A program made the position numbers and the translations under genes. The notes below the pieces were generated by a model. The model was not told where the DNA came from. It searched no databases and saw only the letters and a list, made by a program, of their open reading frames with translations. From Nitrospiraceae bacterium (lineage in GTDB: Bacteria > Nitrospirota > Thermodesulfovibrionia > UBA6902), in the NCBI GenBank assembly GCA_003599275.1, contig QZJG01000005.1, positions 1-64,000 of the forward strand: a stretch of DNA of 64,000 nucleotides, read 5' to 3'. Within the stretch, counting starts at the first letter, position 1. Each line of letters opens with the position of its first letter. Positions 1-9,095 of this stretch are shown here, piece by piece.

Positions 1-105
1 GGGCGATCTCAAGGTCACCCAACCTCTGATGCCCCGGGGTTCTTAGTTTAGAGCAGCTTTACCACTTATGTCTCTGTCCAGTTTTTCCAGGCCAGCTCTC
101 CCCAT

Positions 106-537
106 ATGGATATTTATATCAACGGGACAATAACTGCATGCGGCAGCACATGGAAATACGGATATCAATCAGGCCCGCAGTTTGCGCCCGATGACCTTAA
201 CAAAAGGATATTTATAGGGATGGTGCCGAAAGGACAATATATTTATGATTATAGTTTTATTCTTTATGATACTACAAGGTTCGATGGCGCTATAGACGAA
301 GTAAGGTTCTGGACTGTGGCAAGAAGCCCGCAACAAATAAAGCAGTGCAGCGGGCTGAAGAGCTTGTCTTCACCCAAATGCGCCTTTGACCCTGACACAT
401 TAAAAGGCCATTGGTCCATCAACGAAGGATATGGGACAATTGCCGGTGACAGCTCAGGAAACGGCTATACCGGCAATATAGTCAGTCCATTCGGCACTGC
501 ATGGGACAACGGCTGGGTACCCGGACACCGGAAATAA
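106..537 (+). pseudogene. LamG/concanavalin-A-like lectin domain fragment, 5' end missing
   Basis: The translated segment has the signature of LamG-type jelly-roll domains: MDIYINGT near the start, DEVRFWTVARS in the middle, and then the opening of a second unit, HWSINEGYGTIAGDSSGNG. Such domains bind glycans in secreted or surface proteins. No signal peptide or ribosome site is visible. The same frame is open upstream to a TAG at 49-51 and still reads like a LamG strand (residues ahead of the ATG include SSFTTYVSVQFFQ), so the true start is lost. All three frames are closed within the first 51 bases, so either a frameshift or truncation broke the gene. It could also be the 3' part of a larger gene whose end was damaged. 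Family assignment is fairly firm; function is unknown. Confidence 0.5.
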
Positions 538-613
538 TTAATACAGGGGGGGAATCCGGTAAAGGTTTTTCCACGTCTTACCGATTATATCTGTAGAAGC
601 ACGGTAACGCTCT

Positions 614-1357
614 ATGGATAAAATCAAGGTACTGATAGCGGACAGCACGCCGACTGTAAGACAATTCATCAAATACGCCCTTGAAGACACCTTTCCGAAC
701 GTGGTCATGGAAATGGCGAATACGGGAAAGAACGTCCGGCAGCGGCTTGAGCATTTCAGCTTTGACCTCATTATTTATGACCGGGAAATGCCTTTGCTGG
801 GCGGTGACGAGCTTCTGCAATGGATACGGACGCATACAGCGCTGAAATCTACGCCGGTCCTGATCATGTCTGCAAGTCGCGACGAAGAGAGCCTGAAAAA
901 GGTCGTCCGGCTTGGAGCGGACGACTATCTCATCAAGCCACTGTTCAGGGACCATCTCATCAGCAAGGTCAAAGGGATTTTTTCAAAAATTGGAAGTGCA
1001 GCCGATAGGCGAACATCCCCCAGATACAATCCCGAACGCGCCGGCTTCCTGCTGAAATCCATTTCGTACAGCAGCAGAGGAAGGCTTTCGAATATCAGCA
1101 TGGGCGGGTTGTCGGGTGCGCTGGACGCGCAATCACCCGTCCCTCACATATTGGACAAAGTAGAGGTCAGCATCGAATCGGAGAAGCAGTTTGCCGGAGG
1201 CATAGAGGGAATCGTAATCAGGCTCCAGGTCTCAGACTCGCCGGCCGGTGCGCAGCAAATGCAGTTGTCCGTAAAGTTCAATGATGGTATGAGCGATGAA
1301 AAAAAGAAGGACCTCTTTGAGTTCGTCTCCTCTTTGAAAAATCAGCCCCTGCCGTAA
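614..1357 (+). CDS. Response regulator with N-terminal receiver and C-terminal PilZ domain
   Basis: Residues 1-120 form a CheY-like receiver: phospho-acceptor D56 in IIYDREMP, the conserved lysine in LIKPL near 108, and acidic D10. Residues about 130-240 carry a PilZ domain, recognised by RxxxR (R133-R137 in RRTSPR) and NxSxxG (N160, NISMGG), the two c-di-GMP contact motifs. The protein probably couples phosphorylation to c-di-GMP binding in the cytoplasm, a combination used to control motility or exopolysaccharide output; exopolysaccharide synthases lie downstream in this window. No partner kinase is adjacent. The gene is single and its 3' end overlaps convergent malQ by 16 bases. The ribosome site is weak, but the receiver starts right at this ATG. 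Confidence 0.85.
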   Translation: MDKIKVLIADSTPTVRQFIKYALEDTFPNVVMEMANTGKNVRQRLEHFSFDLIIYDREMPLLGGDELLQWIRTHTALKSTPVLIMSASRDEESLKKVVRLGADDYLIKPLFRDHLISKVKGIFSKIGSAADRRTSPRYNPERAGFLLKSISYSSRGRLSNISMGGLSGALDAQSPVPHILDKVEVSIESEKQFAGGIEGIVIRLQVSDSPAGAQQMQLSVKFNDGMSDEKKKDLFEFVSSLKNQPLP

Positions 1358-2841
1358 ATCCTGGTCATTTCGAGAAGTCTCTTTAAAACGGCGGGAGATA
1401 TCTGCCCGGACGCCAGCCTCCACTCCCAGTTGCCGCTTTCGGTGGCGGGGAGGTTCATCCGGTCCTTTTCCCCGAGACCGAGAAGGTCCTGCATGGGCGT
1501 GATCACCATATCGGCGACAGACATCATGGCGAGTCTCACAATGTCCTTGTGGACCGTCTTGTCCGTCACTTCCCGGCCAACATATTCTGAAAGCCTCTTT
1601 TTCCCTTCGTGGTCCATCTCCCGGCTGAACCAGCCTTTGATCGTATTATTATCGTGCGTCCCTGTATAGACTACGCAGTTGCCGATATGATTGTGAGGCA
1701 CATAAGGGTTGGTCGGGAGGTCTTCCCCGAAAGCAAAGAGAAGCACCTTCATGCCGGGGAAGCCGAACTTCTCCATGACTTCTCTCACGTCCGGCGTTAT
1801 GAATCCGAGGTCCTCGGCGATTATGGATATGTCGGGGAACTTCTTCATGACAATGTTGAAAAAATCCTCCGCAGGGGCGCTCACCCACTTGCCGTTTATG
1901 GCGGTCTTTTCACCGGCCGGCACTTCCCAGTAACCTACAAACCCACGGAAGTGGTCCAGCCTGAAAATATGATAGAGTCTCAGATTGTGCTCTATGCGCT
2001 GCATCCACCAGTGGTAACGGGTCTTTTTAAGGACACCCCAGTTGTAAACCGGATGTCCCCATAACTGTCCCGTGGAGCTGAAATAATCGGGAGGCACGCC
2101 CGCTACAAAGACGGGCCTTTTCTCTTTGTCCAGGCTGAATATCTCCGGATTGGCCCAGACGTCGACGCTGTCGTAATTTACGTAGATCGGGATATCGCCG
2201 AATATTTTGATGCCTATGCTGTCACAGTAGTTTTTGAGCGCAGACCACTGGCTGTAAAAAACGTATTGCAGAAATTTCTCATGCAATATGCCGTCATGCA
2301 GTTTCTCCGTCCATTCTGTTATAGCGCCCTCATTCCTGTCCCTGAGCTCCTCAGGCCACCGGCCCCACTCGGCCCCTTTGAAATGGTCCTTAATGGATAC
2401 GAAAAGGCTGTAGTTGTCGAGCCAGTGCGAGTTTTCAGCGCAGAACTGCTGAAAGTCCCTGTGCTCCCGGAGCTTGTCCCTGTTCTTTTTGAAAGCAAGG
2501 CGGAAAAGCTTGTCCTTGTAACAGGTAACGGCGTGATAGTCAACTCTCTCCGGGGGAAATTCAGGGACTGTGCGGACATCGGCCTCGGACAATAAGCCGT
2601 CCTTGACCATGCGCTCGGGGCTTATCAGAAAATAATTGCCTGCAAAGGCCGAAACGCTGCTGTAGGGGGAGTTCCCGTAGACCGTACTGGTCAGAGACAG
2701 GGGAAGTATCTGCCAGTATCGCTGACGGGTCTCCGCTAAAAAATCGGCAAACCTGTAGGCCTCAGGCCCGAAATCGCCTATTCCGTATGGAGACGGAAGC
2801 GATGTAATGTGAAGGAGTATCCCGCTGCCTCTTTTTTTCAA
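1342..2841 (-). CDS. malQ: 4-alpha-glucanotransferase (amylomaltase, GH77)
   Basis: This is a full-length GH77 enzyme of 499 residues, the usual size for bacterial short-form MalQ. It transfers alpha-1,4-glucan segments between maltodextrins and releases glucose in the cytoplasm. Visible landmarks are the N-terminal GSGILLHITSLPSPYGIGD, the nucleophile region FRLDHFRG, the acid/base region IIAEDLG and the transition-state stabiliser region GTHDNNT. It lies 34 bases downstream of the GH57 gene on the same strand, so the two likely form an operon for glycogen or maltodextrin breakdown or remodelling. The 3' end overlaps the REC-PilZ gene on the opposite strand. Confidence 0.95.
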   Translation of the reverse strand: MKKRGSGILLHITSLPSPYGIGDFGPEAYRFADFLAETRQRYWQILPLSLTSTVYGNSPYSSVSAFAGNYFLISPERMVKDGLLSEADVRTVPEFPPERVDYHAVTCYKDKLFRLAFKKNRDKLREHRDFQQFCAENSHWLDNYSLFVSIKDHFKGAEWGRWPEELRDRNEGAITEWTEKLHDGILHEKFLQYVFYSQWSALKNYCDSIGIKIFGDIPIYVNYDSVDVWANPEIFSLDKEKRPVFVAGVPPDYFSSTGQLWGHPVYNWGVLKKTRYHWWMQRIEHNLRLYHIFRLDHFRGFVGYWEVPAGEKTAINGKWVSAPAEDFFNIVMKKFPDISIIAEDLGFITPDVREVMEKFGFPGMKVLLFAFGEDLPTNPYVPHNHIGNCVVYTGTHDNNTIKGWFSREMDHEGKKRLSEYVGREVTDKTVHKDIVRLAMMSVADMVITPMQDLLGLGEKDRMNLPATESGNWEWRLASGQISPAVLKRLLEMTRIYGRG

Positions 2842-2875
2842 ATTTGCTCCTCATTCGCCCCATTGAGGGGTCGGA

Positions 2876-5296
2876 TTAAATCCTCACGTGCAAGTACTGG
2901 CCCAGTCTGTTAAACGCCTCCACCCACTTTTGGGAATGGCCGTCCCCTTTCCCGGCCTTTTCCTTTATCCCGCCCAGATAGTCTTTACCAAGTGAAAAAT
3001 ATATATTCTGCGCCTTCCAGAGATTAAGCGGAAGGGAGAGTGGCTTCAGCGTTTCGAGAATGACGTCGATCTTTTCAAATAATTTTACGTCCTGCCGGTT
3101 CTCTGCGAGCTTTTCCATGACGGAATTGATCCATGTGCTCGCGACAAATCCGATGGTAGTAGTGTCAAGATTGATGGACCATCTCTTTGTCTCTCCCATC
3201 AGCTTTTTCATCTTTTCTATATCGAGGTCTTCCTCTTCGAAAAACCTCTTCATGTCCGTATTGATAATATATTCCGCCGCCGAAAAAAACGGCCTCGGGA
3301 TGCGGTGCTGGAGGTTCTGGTAAAAATTCATTATCGCTGAGTTGTTCTCGTATATCTCACGGTAAGAGGCCTCGATGCTCTCGTATGTCGCTTCGAGTAT
3401 CACATCCAGGACCTTTTTCTGCTCGTCCCTGAAGAGGTGCCAGAGGGAATAAATATTGCCGTCAAAATGCTTGTCCATCAGCCTTATCACTTCAGGAATA
3501 TCTCCCCTTTCAAAGGCGGTCGCCATCTCTTTCTGCATAGTCGCAAAGGCCTCGTCCCCCAGGAAGTCTTTGACGCCTGCGTTGATATTGTGGTCTCCTA
3601 AATGAAGCACGGCAAAAGTAATGGCCTTTTCATCCCAGGTGATGTCGGAGCTTATATTGGCCTTCCCGGTTGCAAGCCTTAACTTGCCGGCCTCTCTCCT
3701 GTCGTATAACCCGCTCTTTGCCGTGTAACAGAATATCTTTATGTCTTCGGGATACTCTTCGAAGACAGAGGATATGCTGTAATGGGAGCCGACGCGGAGG
3801 AGGTCGCTCTTTGCGTTCTTTACAAACATCTCATACGGCTTTACCGCATTTTCGTATACATTGCTCGGCGCCTTCTTCAGGTATTTCAGAAATTCCCCTT
3901 CAAGCGAAGGGCCGCCAAGCTCTTCCACATACTGGATTGCCTTTGATGCATACTGCAGGGTCTGCACCGTCTCGATCCCTGAGACCTCGTCAAAAAACCA
4001 GCCGCAGCTCGTGTACATCAGCATGACGTTCCTCTGTATCTCGAGGAGCTTCAGCGCGGTCATCTTTTCTTCACCCGAAAGCTCCCTGACGGCGTGTCTT
4101 GCAAGAAACCTCCCGATATTGTCCCTTGACCTGTTGAGCACGACCTCGATATAGTCATTCCTGACGTCCCATGGATTATGAAAGTATTTTGAGGCCCCCT
4201 CGTCATAAATCGGGATAAGCTTGTCTCTGAGCCAGTCCAGTGAGTCCCTCAAAGGCTTCCTCCATTCCTGGTTCCATTCGGGACGGCCCCCGGAGTTGCA
4301 TCCACAGTTGCTCCGCCACCTTTCCACTCCATGTACACAGCTCCAGGAAGAGTTCTCAAAAACATCAGCAACATGTGTCGGCGGGTGTTTCTCAAGATAT
4401 TCGCCGTAGTTGGTGATCGTTGCGAGCTTGTTGGACTCAATGTAATGCAGCGCGTAGGAAAGCGCCATGTCTCCAAACCGGTGGTGATGGCCGAAGGTCT
4501 CTCCATCGGTGGCAGTATGCACAATCTGCGGCCGGTTCCGCTGGCTGTTAAACGCCGACAGCATCTTCTTTGCAAAGCCTTCCCCGTTGTTCAGCAACCC
4601 CCCAAAAGATACATCACGCGATATAGGACCGTCATAGAAAAATAGCGTTATGCTCCTGCCCGAGGGGAGCACGCATTGATAGGGCATCGTAGGGTCGATC
4701 CTCTCATCTTTCACGTCCTGCCAGTTGCCTGCCTCCCCTGATTTGCGCATCCTCTGGGCCTGTCTCGGCGCAAGAACAGTAAACTTTATGCCGAGGCTTA
4801 CCAGGACTTCGAGGGTCTCTTTGTCGACTGCGGCTTCGGGAAGCCACATCCCTTCGGGGTATCTCCCGAACCTTTTCTGGAAGTCCTTTATGCCCCATAT
4901 TATCTGGGTGTATTTGTCCCTCCTGTTTGCAAGAGGCAATATGATGTGATTGTATCCGTGGGCCAGTGCCGAGCCGTGTCCTGAGAACCTCTTCATGCTC
5001 AGCCTGTCGGCTTCGAGAATTGATTCATAGACATCCGGTTTGTGCCGCTCCATCCAGGACAGAAGGGTGGGGCCGAAGTCAAAGCTTATCTTGGAGTAAA
5101 TATTTACAATATCGATGATCCTGCCTTCCGCATCGAGTATGCGGGAGGCCGCGTTCGGGGCATAACACTCCGCGGTTATTCTCTCGTTCCAGTCATGGTA
5201 AGGATATGCGCTGTCCTGAAACTCGATCTCCTCGAGCCACGGGTTCTCCCTCGGCGGCTGATAAAAATGTCCGTGAATGCAGATATACTTATCCAT
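2876..5296 (-). CDS. Glycoside hydrolase family 57 protein with DUF3536
   Basis: The 806-residue protein begins with the GH57 signature HGHFYQPP and then GMWLPE (around residue 150) and DGETFGHHH (around 260-270), which match GH57 conserved regions. The long C-terminal half matches the architecture of DUF3536-containing GH57 proteins. GH57 enzymes act on alpha-glucans (alpha-amylase, branching or amylopullulanase types), but the substrate of the DUF3536 subgroup is not settled. No signal peptide is visible, so it should be cytoplasmic. It is the first gene of a likely two-gene unit with malQ. The 333-base gap upstream is shared with the divergent PEP-CTERM gene. Confidence 0.88.
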   Translation of the reverse strand: MDKYICIHGHFYQPPRENPWLEEIEFQDSAYPYHDWNERITAECYAPNAASRILDAEGRIIDIVNIYSKISFDFGPTLLSWMERHKPDVYESILEADRLSMKRFSGHGSALAHGYNHIILPLANRRDKYTQIIWGIKDFQKRFGRYPEGMWLPEAAVDKETLEVLVSLGIKFTVLAPRQAQRMRKSGEAGNWQDVKDERIDPTMPYQCVLPSGRSITLFFYDGPISRDVSFGGLLNNGEGFAKKMLSAFNSQRNRPQIVHTATDGETFGHHHRFGDMALSYALHYIESNKLATITNYGEYLEKHPPTHVADVFENSSWSCVHGVERWRSNCGCNSGGRPEWNQEWRKPLRDSLDWLRDKLIPIYDEGASKYFHNPWDVRNDYIEVVLNRSRDNIGRFLARHAVRELSGEEKMTALKLLEIQRNVMLMYTSCGWFFDEVSGIETVQTLQYASKAIQYVEELGGPSLEGEFLKYLKKAPSNVYENAVKPYEMFVKNAKSDLLRVGSHYSISSVFEEYPEDIKIFCYTAKSGLYDRREAGKLRLATGKANISSDITWDEKAITFAVLHLGDHNINAGVKDFLGDEAFATMQKEMATAFERGDIPEVIRLMDKHFDGNIYSLWHLFRDEQKKVLDVILEATYESIEASYREIYENNSAIMNFYQNLQHRIPRPFFSAAEYIINTDMKRFFEEEDLDIEKMKKLMGETKRWSINLDTTTIGFVASTWINSVMEKLAENRQDVKLFEKIDVILETLKPLSLPLNLWKAQNIYFSLGKDYLGGIKEKAGKGDGHSQKWVEAFNRLGQYLHVRI

Positions 5297-5388
5297 TAAT
5301 GTGATTCCCCTGGCATGTAAAAGTATTTTTTCAAAGCCACAATTAGTAATTATATTAAAAACCGCTAAAAAATAATATCACACAATAC

Positions 5389-5432
5389 TGTGACATGGCA
5401 CATTATTGCAGTGCCAATGCTAACATGTCACA
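5389..5432. promoter_or_regulatory. Inverted-repeat operator or enhancer site upstream of the PEP-CTERM gene
   Basis: The left half TGTGACATG (5389-5397) and the right half CATGTCACA (5424-5432) are perfect reverse complements. The left copy extends to TGTGACATGGCACA, 13 of 14 matches to the palindrome TGTGACATGTCACA. The two centres are about 30 bases apart, roughly three helical turns. A second, nested inverted repeat TGGCAC/GTGCCA lies inside. The core matches the palindromes at 62501-62550, so the sigma-54 response regulator encoded there is a candidate binder. The symmetry is seen directly; the regulator is inferred. Confidence 0.6.
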
Positions 5433-5519
5433 ATTAAAGCATTACCCCTCCCATAAACCATACGCCCCAACACTTTAATAAAACAGTGAAAAAATTGCAT
5501 GTAAAAAGTCCCTGCCCTT

Positions 5520-5535
5520 GAGCATGTTTTTTGCT
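5520..5535 (+). promoter_or_regulatory. Candidate sigma-54 promoter for the PEP-CTERM gene
   Basis: GAGCATGTTTTTTGCT keeps the -24 G and the -12 TTGCT block at the correct spacing against TGGCACGNNNNTTGCW, with three mismatches in the -24 element. It lies about 90 bases downstream of the paired operator sites and about 95 bases upstream of the start codon. A short GC-rich hairpin (GCCCTCCGAGGGGC) falls in the predicted leader. Apart from these elements, the 5297-5630 gap is AT-rich with no gene seen. The weak -24 box keeps confidence low. Confidence 0.38.
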
Positions 5536-5630
5536 TTATTTAAATCTGTGAGCCCTCCGAGGGGCCGCTTCCTTGGTTAGAGAAAAGAAGGAAATAATTA
5601 AAGAACTCTTAAAGGGAGGCAAGGGGAAAA

Positions 5631-6377
5631 ATGCTGAAAAACTTGATCAAAATGTTGTTTGCAGTCATGTCGCTCGTGATTATTTCTTTCTCGTACTCCA
5701 GCGCTTCTACTTCTGTTACCCTTGACGGTATTGCTAATGCAGGATACTGGGCGGACGATCTGACGAGTACGTATCTTTATGTTAAGGACCTGGCAGATGA
5801 CAGCTATTATTATCAATGGAGATACGGAGACCCGGATGCACTTAGATGGAGCAATCTGGATGACGTTGTAGCGGACCTGAATACGCAGGGTTTTTCCTGG
5901 TGGCTGGAATCCGGCGGCGACCCTTTTAATAAACCGTCAAGCCCGATCTGGACCAGCGTTTTTTTAGAAAAGGGGGAGTATGAGATAAATCTGGCTCCCG
6001 ATTCTTCAGCCTACAACTTATCAGATTACTGGGGAGGCAATACCTGGAATGCTTATGTCCAGATATGGGCTGGATATGGAGACAGTTTCAACTTCGGTGA
6101 AGGGTCATATATTTCCGCCAGTGAAAATGATGCCCTTGATTACTACCATGCAACCGTAGATGGGATGACCTTTTCCCTGAAAGAAGACTCTAACCTTTAT
6201 TTTTATATCAATGACACTAATTCCATCGATAATTCCGGCAGTGTAAAGTTGAATGTAAGCGTTGTGCCAGAGCCGGGACAGGTGTTGTTGTTTATTTCAG
6301 GCGCCCTGCCACTCGCTTTCTGGCGGCAAAGAAAAAAAGTGTGGTCAATGCTAAAACAGGCCGTACACAAGCAATAA
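5631..6377 (+). CDS. PEP-CTERM sorting-domain surface protein
   Basis: The 248-residue protein has a signal peptide (hydrophobic stretch in residues 6-25) and ends with a tripartite PEP-CTERM signal: VPEPG from residue 212, a hydrophobic helix LLFISGALPLAF, and a basic tail RQRKK. PEP-CTERM proteins are cleaved and anchored by exosortase and typically accompany exopolysaccharide production. The mature region (Tyr/Trp/Asp-rich, about 185 residues) matches no family I recognise. A strong ribosome site (GGGAGG and GGGG before the ATG) supports the start. Downstream genes encode an outer-membrane barrel and a cellulose-synthase-like enzyme. No exosortase gene is in this window. Confidence 0.85.
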   Translation: MLKNLIKMLFAVMSLVIISFSYSSASTSVTLDGIANAGYWADDLTSTYLYVKDLADDSYYYQWRYGDPDALRWSNLDDVVADLNTQGFSWWLESGGDPFNKPSSPIWTSVFLEKGEYEINLAPDSSAYNLSDYWGGNTWNAYVQIWAGYGDSFNFGEGSYISASENDALDYYHATVDGMTFSLKEDSNLYFYINDTNSIDNSGSVKLNVSVVPEPGQVLLFISGALPLAFWRQRKKVWSMLKQAVHKQ

Positions 6378-6511
6378 ACGCTCTTCGCGCAAGCTCGGCA
6401 TTCCAATCTGTTCTGCTTTTATCTTTTATATTTAATCCTTATCCAGTATAATATTTTTCCATTACCCATAAAATTTCTTCTGTTATTTTATATGGCAGGC
6501 GCACTGAGGCT

Positions 6512-7516
6512 ATGCGACAGTACAAAATTATTCTGCTCCTGATTACGTTATTATGCATGACAGCCATTGTTCCGGCATTTGCTGCTCCTTCAATTAAAGT
6601 GCAGTCGGATTATTACACCAACTCATCTGAATTTACGCGGAAAAGCATCGGGGCCGGATTTGGATCTTCTCCTTCAGCAGATTTACATTTCGAGACCGGC
6701 TATGCCCTTTCCGGTTTTTCCCAGGACGGCTTTGAAGATATCAGCAGACACAGCCTGTTTATTCAGGGACAAAAGCAGGCCACGGAAGATATCAGCATGT
6801 CAGCCCGGCTGTCCGGGAATTTTTATGATAATGGGAATGAAAACCTGAACGGAGGCCTGTTCATAGGCTACCGTCCTTCAACAAATTTTTTTACTGAATT
6901 CAGCTTCAGGCACTTCGACATCATCGATACGGTGTTGCCGTTCAATAATGTTATTTACAGCCATGTAGTCACCATCGGGTCGGTCAACCGCGACATCAGG
7001 AGTGACGATTACAAGGTTTATCTCCTGTATGACCCTGACTCCAAAGTTTCATTGGCAGGTGAAATTGTGTATGGCGATTATTCCGACGGCAACACGAAGC
7101 GCAGTTTGATGTTAGAAACAGGTTATCAGTTACTCGACATTCCATCCCTTCGGACTGTTTACAACTACTTTTATCTTGATTTTGATGACCCTGCGCCTCT
7201 TGCCCGAAGCGGAGATACTGTCGAATCGGCATACTGGGACCCCATTAATTTTGAAACACATACCCTGAGACTCGAATTTCGCAGGGACTACAATGAGCAT
7301 CTTTCATTGGGCGCAGAGGCTGCGCTTTCATATGCCCCCAAAAGCAGAGGATTTTCAAAGGCGGCCTTCCTTTCCGCTACATACAGGTTCACGGAACAAT
7401 TATCTCTGTTGTTCGATATCAGGTGGTTCGGTCAGAACAGGGGGATTGACAGATCAGGGGAAACGGACCGCTATTGGGCAACAAATTATAATATCGCCTT
7501 TCAATTCGGGTTTTAA
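6512..7516 (+). CDS. Outer-membrane beta-barrel protein, putative exopolysaccharide export or modification
   Basis: A 334-residue protein with a clear signal peptide (cleavage near AFA-APS). The mature part is built of alternating strands with many aromatic residues, and it ends in Phe (IAFQFGF), typical of outer-membrane barrels. It resembles YaiO/BcsC-type barrels in general character, but I cannot assign a named family. It lies 9 bases upstream of the glycosyltransferase gene, so the two are almost certainly cotranscribed. It is therefore probably the outer-membrane component of a polysaccharide system. Confidence 0.7.
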   Translation: MRQYKIILLLITLLCMTAIVPAFAAPSIKVQSDYYTNSSEFTRKSIGAGFGSSPSADLHFETGYALSGFSQDGFEDISRHSLFIQGQKQATEDISMSARLSGNFYDNGNENLNGGLFIGYRPSTNFFTEFSFRHFDIIDTVLPFNNVIYSHVVTIGSVNRDIRSDDYKVYLLYDPDSKVSLAGEIVYGDYSDGNTKRSLMLETGYQLLDIPSLRTVYNYFYLDFDDPAPLARSGDTVESAYWDPINFETHTLRLEFRRDYNEHLSLGAEAALSYAPKSRGFSKAAFLSATYRFTEQLSLLFDIRWFGQNRGIDRSGETDRYWATNYNIAFQFGF

Positions 7517-7525
7517 TTATTGCGA

Positions 7526-9064
7526 ATGAAACAGAAGATCAGGAATTTGATAGATGACCTCCGGGGGAAAAGGACTTACCAGAGATATGGAGAAAAGGAA
7601 AGACGAAAGAACAGGATTTCCGGGCAGCTCTTTTCCATTGCCGTGGCCGTGGCTGCCACATTCTATCTTGCATGGTGTTTCTTTAATACCCAATGGCAAT
7701 ACTGGTACATGGCTGTCGCGTTTCTTGTCACAGAGTCCGTGTTCCTGCTGCTTTTTCTCCTATGGGGAAATGTGCTATGGGCAAAAAGGCACCACCGGCC
7801 GGAAGGCCCCCCGCTTGAAAAAAAGAATTTCAGCGTAGACATTCTCATTCCCGTCTACAGGGAGCCGCTTGAGATTATCGAAAAAACTCTGACTGCCGCG
7901 GTTTCCATCGATTACGCCGATAAAAAGATATATGTGCTGGACGACGGAGAGGATGACAAGGTCAGGGCAATATGCGAACAGCATCACGTTGAGTATATAC
8001 GGAGGCCGACCCATGAAAACAGAAAAGCGGGGAACCTGAATTACGCCTTCAAAGTCACCACCGGTGAACTTATTTTGACACTCGATGCCGACCAGGTTGC
8101 AAAGCCCGATATCATTGACGGCATCATCGGCTATTTCAGTCTTCCCAAAATCGGTTTTGTCCAGACCAAACAGATATTCAGGCTTCCTCACGGCGACCCA
8201 TGGGGGAATTCCGACGAGGTGTTTTACAGTGTAATGATGTCCGGAAAGGATCATGACAATGCAGCCTTTTCATGCGGCAGCGGGGTCATGTACAGAAGGA
8301 CGGCGATCGAGTCTGTTGGAGGGTTTTCCGAGTGGAACCTCGTTGAGGACGTACACACCTCGATATTGCTCCACAGTAAAGGCTGGAGATCGGTATACCA
8401 TGACAAGAGCTACACAGAAGGGACCGCTCCGGAAGATGTAGTCAGCCATACGAAGCAGCGGTGGCAATGGGCCGTTGATTCAATGCGCATAATATTGTGG
8501 GACAACCCTCTCTTCAAAAAGGGACTGGATTTTTATCAGCGGCTGCAATATTTCCACATCGGATTTCACTATGTCGCGTTTGGTATTTTCCTGCCCGTCT
8601 TCTTCGTAATTCCGGTATGGGCGCTGTTCACACATAGTTTCATATTACAGGAGCCCTTCTGGCATTATATTGTTGTACGAACGCCTTACTTTTTACTTTA
8701 TTTGCTGTCCAACAGGATTACAACTTACAAGCTGCATACTTTCAAGAGATTTCAGGCGCAGGCAGGGCTCTTTGCTGTTTTCTTCAGCGCTTTCTTTACG
8801 GCATTGTTCAGCAGGAACAGGCTCCCTCAATATACTGTCACTCAAAAAAGCAGCTCGCAATACACGGTCCGGTCACGCATCCCCATGTGCCTTCCGCATA
8901 TCATTCTGGTCCTGTTGTCGGTGGCCGCAATAATCTATGGCATTGTAACGATCAAAAACGATTTCTGGTTCCTGGCCGTCAATGTGTTCTGGGCCTCCTG
9001 GACCATCGCAGCATTGTGGCGTTTTGTTGCTCTGAGCCTTTACCCGAAATATTTTATCAGATGA
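7526..9064 (+). CDS. Cellulose-synthase-like family 2 glycosyltransferase
   Basis: A processive GT2 membrane enzyme of about 512 residues. Two N-terminal membrane segments precede the catalytic domain: DILIPVYREP, substrate-binding DDGEDD, DADQV as DxD, and then VEDVHTSI where BcsA has TED. The QxxRW product-binding motif appears as QRWQW, with Gln in place of the usual Arg. Several membrane spans follow. It should polymerise a beta-linked glucan-like polymer from UDP-sugar at the inner membrane. No PilZ domain is fused, but a separate REC-PilZ protein lies upstream. The ORF track starts at a TTG (7520); the ATG two codons later is an equally good start. Confidence 0.82.
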   Translation: MKQKIRNLIDDLRGKRTYQRYGEKERRKNRISGQLFSIAVAVAATFYLAWCFFNTQWQYWYMAVAFLVTESVFLLLFLLWGNVLWAKRHHRPEGPPLEKKNFSVDILIPVYREPLEIIEKTLTAAVSIDYADKKIYVLDDGEDDKVRAICEQHHVEYIRRPTHENRKAGNLNYAFKVTTGELILTLDADQVAKPDIIDGIIGYFSLPKIGFVQTKQIFRLPHGDPWGNSDEVFYSVMMSGKDHDNAAFSCGSGVMYRRTAIESVGGFSEWNLVEDVHTSILLHSKGWRSVYHDKSYTEGTAPEDVVSHTKQRWQWAVDSMRIILWDNPLFKKGLDFYQRLQYFHIGFHYVAFGIFLPVFFVIPVWALFTHSFILQEPFWHYIVVRTPYFLLYLLSNRITTYKLHTFKRFQAQAGLFAVFFSAFFTALFSRNRLPQYTVTQKSSSQYTVRSRIPMCLPHIILVLLSVAAIIYGIVTIKNDFWFLAVNVFWASWTIAALWRFVALSLYPKYFIR

Positions 9065-9095
9065 AATCCGGAACTTCGGACCGGTTTGTAAATGC

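Noticed and set aside
5396-5410. TGGCACATTATTGCA as a sigma-54 promoter
   Set aside because: GG and GC are one base too close for the -24/-12 spacing; it is better explained as part of the inverted-repeat operator.
5536-5630. c-di-GMP riboswitch before the PEP-CTERM gene
   Set aside because: The GEMM core sequences are absent; only a small GC hairpin is present.
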